The notes beneath the pieces were generated by a model that was given only the letters and a program-made list of their open reading frames with translations, searched no databases and was not told where the DNA came from. Shown in pieces: positions 4,884 through 6,784 of a stretch of DNA of 6,784 nucleotides. Within the stretch, counting starts at the first letter, position 1, and every line of letters starts with the position of its first letter. The stretch is from an uncultured Oscillospiraceae bacterium (GTDB taxonomy: Bacteria; Bacillota; Clostridia; Oscillospirales; Oscillospiraceae): NCBI GenBank assembly GCA_944385595.1, contig CALWXY010000153.1, forward strand, positions 1 through 6,784. Reading direction: 5' to 3'. Position numbers and translations under genes: made by a program.

Positions 4884-5534
4884 ATGAAGCGAGCCAACAT
4901 CTCTAATAACGTCATAAGGAGAATGCCGCGCTACCTGCGTAAGCTCGACGACCTCGCCTATCAGGGGATAGACCGCATCTCCTCCGGCGAGCTGGGCCGT
5001 CAGCTGGGGCTGACCCCCTCGCAGATAAGACAGGACTTCAGCTGCTTCGGCGAGTTCGGCCAGCAGGGCTACGGCTATAACGTCCAGAAGCTGCGCGAGG
5101 AGATATCCTCCATACTCGGCATGAAGCACGGCTTTTCCCTCATCCTCATAGGCGTCGGCAACCTCGGCCACGCCCTTGTGAACAACTTCGGCTTTGAGAA
5201 CCACGGCTTCCACCTCGAGGCCGCCTTCGACGTCGACCCCGCCCTCGTCGGCACCGACGTCGGCGGAGTGCATGTCTTCCACTCCTCCGAGCTGCTCGAC
5301 TACCTCAGCCGCAACAAGGTCGACATCGCCGTCCTCTCCGTGCCCCGCCGCCTCGCCAACAATATGGCGAACAGCCTCGTCGAGTACGGCATCAAGGCCA
5401 TCTGGAACTTCACCAACATCGAGCTGGACCTGAAGAGCGACGACGTCCTCGTCGAGAACATCCACTTTTCCGACAGCCTGCTCTACCTCAGCTACTACCT
5501 CGCCGCAAGGCTCGAGGAGGACGGCGAGAACTGA
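4884..5534 (+). CDS. rex: Redox-sensing transcriptional repressor Rex
   Basis: Homodimeric repressor that binds DNA when NADH/NAD+ is low and releases it on NADH binding; in Clostridia its targets are fermentation and NADH-reoxidation genes. The 216-residue product shows the full family layout: a winged-helix domain at 1-77 with RISSGELGRQLGLTPSQIRQ and the signature DFSCFGEFGQQGYGYNV, a Rossmann fold from about 84 with GVGNLG at 90-95, acidic FDVDP at 115-119, SVPRRLANNMA, WNFTNIEL at 174-181 and the C-terminal domain-swap helix. ATG at 4884-4886 is chosen because the protein then begins exactly where the family does, with GGAAGG upstream; a longer TTG reading from 4809 would begin on the -35 box. 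It is divergent from holB. The downstream SLH gene begins after 27 nt with no promoter in between, so the two are probably co-transcribed. Confidence 0.96.
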   Translation: MKRANISNNVIRRMPRYLRKLDDLAYQGIDRISSGELGRQLGLTPSQIRQDFSCFGEFGQQGYGYNVQKLREEISSILGMKHGFSLILIGVGNLGHALVNNFGFENHGFHLEAAFDVDPALVGTDVGGVHVFHSSELLDYLSRNKVDIAVLSVPRRLANNMANSLVEYGIKAIWNFTNIELDLKSDDVLVENIHFSDSLLYLSYYLAARLEEDGEN

Positions 5535-5561
5535 GGCCGCGCAGGGATAAGGAGCAATATC

Positions 5562-6587
5562 TTGAGATTTAAAGCATTACCGATCGCGCTCGCCGCCGCC
5601 GCGCTGCTCGGCGGCGTGTGCGGAGCCTGGGCGGCGACCACCGCAGGCTCAAAAAGCGACCCCTTCGTCTCGCAGAGCTTCGCTGACGGCGACTACAGCG
5701 AGAGCGTGCTCACCGAGGCTTTCGAGCTTATAGATTCCAGCCTCGGCGGCGCGGAGTCCGGCTCCGCGGCGGAGGGCAGCTATAACTTCGAGCCGGGCGG
5801 CGAGATTCGCCTCGGCTTCGGCGGCAGCGTCGCGCTCATAAGCGGCTCGGCGCGCATAAGCGTCGCGAGCGGCGAGATTATCAACGTCACCGAGGGCGCA
5901 GTCGCGCAGAGCGGCTCGCTCAAAAGCGGCTCGCGCTACCTCGCGGCGGAGGACAGCTCCGCCACCGTCAGCTTCGACTCGCTGTCGCAGGTCTACCTCT
6001 CCGGCGACGTCGAGATAGTCTCCGGCCGGAGCGCCTGCCCCTTTGGCGACGTGAAGCCCGCCGACTGGTTCTATGCCGACGTGCTCACAGCCGTCGACCT
6101 CGGCCTCATAAACGGCATGACGGAGACGAGCTTCGAGCCCAACGGCAGCATGACCAACGCCCAGGTCATCAAGCTCGCGGCCTGCGCCCACCAGAAATAC
6201 CACGAGGGCGAGGTAACGCTGCAAAACGGCTCGCCCTGGTACTCCACCTACGTCGACTACGCGCTCGAAAACGGCATCATCACATCCGAGCCCGCCGACT
6301 ACAACGCCGCGAGCACCAGAGCCTACTATATTGCCGTCATGTACGGCGCGCTGCCCGAGAGCGAGTACCGCGAGATCAACAGCATCCCGGGCGGCGCAGT
6401 CCCCGATATCAGCGAGAGCGACTGGTTCTACGACAGGGTCTACACCTTCTACCGCGCCGGCATAGTCACCGGCAGCGACGAGAAGGGCAGCTTCATGCCG
6501 AACTCGTCGGTCAGGCGCAGCGAGGTGGCGACGCTCGCCGCCAGACTGTTCGACGAATCGGCGCGCCGCAGCTTCGAGCTCGGCTGA
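5562..6587 (+). CDS. Secreted S-layer-homology (SLH) domain protein
   Basis: A 341-residue exported protein. Residues 1-24 form a signal peptide: basic RFK, a hydrophobic core and an AWA|A cleavage site at 24/25. Residues 25-75 are Ser/Gly-rich. Residues 76-155 look like a small beta-rich domain (alternating hydrophobic, Gly and Ser residues; SGEIINVTEGAVAQSGS, RYLAAEDSSATVSF) that I cannot assign. Three SLH motifs follow: about 161-208 (FGDVKPADWFYADV, GLINGM), about 225-262 (SPWYSTYVDYALENGII) and about 281-331 (VPDISESDWFYDRV, AGIVTG). SLH trimers usually anchor proteins to pyruvylated wall polysaccharide. The conserved TRAE-type motif is varied here: TNAQ in repeat 1, STRAY in repeat 2 and RRSE in repeat 3. 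TTG start at 5562-5564 with AAGGAG 7 nt upstream; it is the only start giving a full signal peptide. No catalytic domain is seen. A terminator follows. Export and wall attachment are confident; the specific role is unknown. Confidence 0.9.
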   Translation: MRFKALPIALAAAALLGGVCGAWAATTAGSKSDPFVSQSFADGDYSESVLTEAFELIDSSLGGAESGSAAEGSYNFEPGGEIRLGFGGSVALISGSARISVASGEIINVTEGAVAQSGSLKSGSRYLAAEDSSATVSFDSLSQVYLSGDVEIVSGRSACPFGDVKPADWFYADVLTAVDLGLINGMTETSFEPNGSMTNAQVIKLAACAHQKYHEGEVTLQNGSPWYSTYVDYALENGIITSEPADYNAASTRAYYIAVMYGALPESEYREINSIPGGAVPDISESDWFYDRVYTFYRAGIVTGSDEKGSFMPNSSVRRSEVATLAARLFDESARRSFELG

Positions 6588-6600
6588 AATTGAAAATCGC

Positions 6601-6634
6601 GGCGGCCGCAGGCATCAGCCCCGGCCGCCTTTTT
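6601..6634 (+). terminator. Intrinsic terminator after the rex-SLH unit
   Basis: GGCGGCCG (6601-6608) pairs perfectly with CGGCCGCC (6622-6629) over a 13-nt loop and is followed at once by TTTTT (6630-6634). It lies 13 nt after the SLH stop and only about 15 nt before the mnmE start. Confidence 0.92.
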
Positions 6635-6648
6635 ATGGAGGAATCAGG

Positions 6649-6784
6649 ATGGCGGATACGATTGCGGCCATAGCCACCGGCGGAGTGCTCTCCGCCATAG
6701 GCATAGTGCGCCTGAGCGGCGACGGCGCCATAGACACGGTCAGCCGCGTGTTCTTCCCGGCGCGCGGCGGCAGCATGGCCGACT
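6649..6784 (+). CDS. mnmE: tRNA uridine-5-carboxymethylaminomethyl modification GTPase MnmE, N-terminal fragment cut by the right edge
   Basis: With MnmG, this GTPase modifies U34 in the wobble position of certain tRNAs (cmnm5U) in the cytosol, using a folate-derived one-carbon unit. Only 45 codons of about 455 are present. The start MADTIAAIATGG and the SAIGIVRLSG segment (residues 15-24) match the conserved folate-binding N-terminal domain. ATG at 6649-6651 with GGAGG (6637-6641) 7 nt upstream. Just downstream of a terminator and with no room for a full promoter in the remaining 14 bp, the gene must use read-through or a promoter inside the SLH gene. The G domain and C-terminal Cys lie outside the window. 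Confidence 0.93.
   Translation, partial: MADTIAAIATGGVLSAIGIVRLSGDGAIDTVSRVFFPARGGSMAD

Overview
The window looks like ordinary core-chromosome sequence from a GC-rich anaerobic Firmicute. My best guess is the Clostridia, near the Oscillospiraceae. That placement is inferred from gene content (a PPDK that keeps Clostridium symbiosum residue numbering, a holB-ricT pair, Rex, an S-layer-homology protein, DegV) together with high GC and the use of GTG and TTG starts. I see no mobile element, CRISPR array, tRNA or rRNA.

Layout. Positions 1-1084 (minus) hold the N-terminal 361 codons of pyruvate phosphate dikinase (ppdK), which runs off the left edge. Its promoter is at 1224-1252, followed by a leader of about 130 nt with three possible hairpins. 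Positions 1253-1634 have no convincing gene but carry several inverted repeats, a 12-bp palindrome and a canonical G-quadruplex motif. A strong terminator at 1627-1654 closes a minus-strand operon, holB - ricT - degV (4648 down to 1666), whose extended -10 promoter lies at 4735-4762. Divergently, a promoter at 4809-4837 drives rex (4884-5534) and, 27 nt downstream, a secreted SLH-domain protein (5562-6587). A terminator at 6601-6634 follows. The first 45 codons of mnmE (6649 onward) end the window.

How the genes relate. holB (clamp-loader delta-prime) and ricT (RNase Y-specificity/PSP1 protein) are neighbours in many Firmicutes. Here they are joined by a degV-family lipid-binding protein rather than yabA. 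Rex (NADH/NAD+ sensing) and PPDK (pyruvate/PEP interconversion) both belong to anaerobic energy metabolism but sit in separate transcription units. The rex-SLH pairing and the unusually long, charged tail of RicT are the least expected gene-level features. The most unexplained DNA is the ppdK upstream region. I did not find evidence for a new multi-gene system; the findings below are modest leads.
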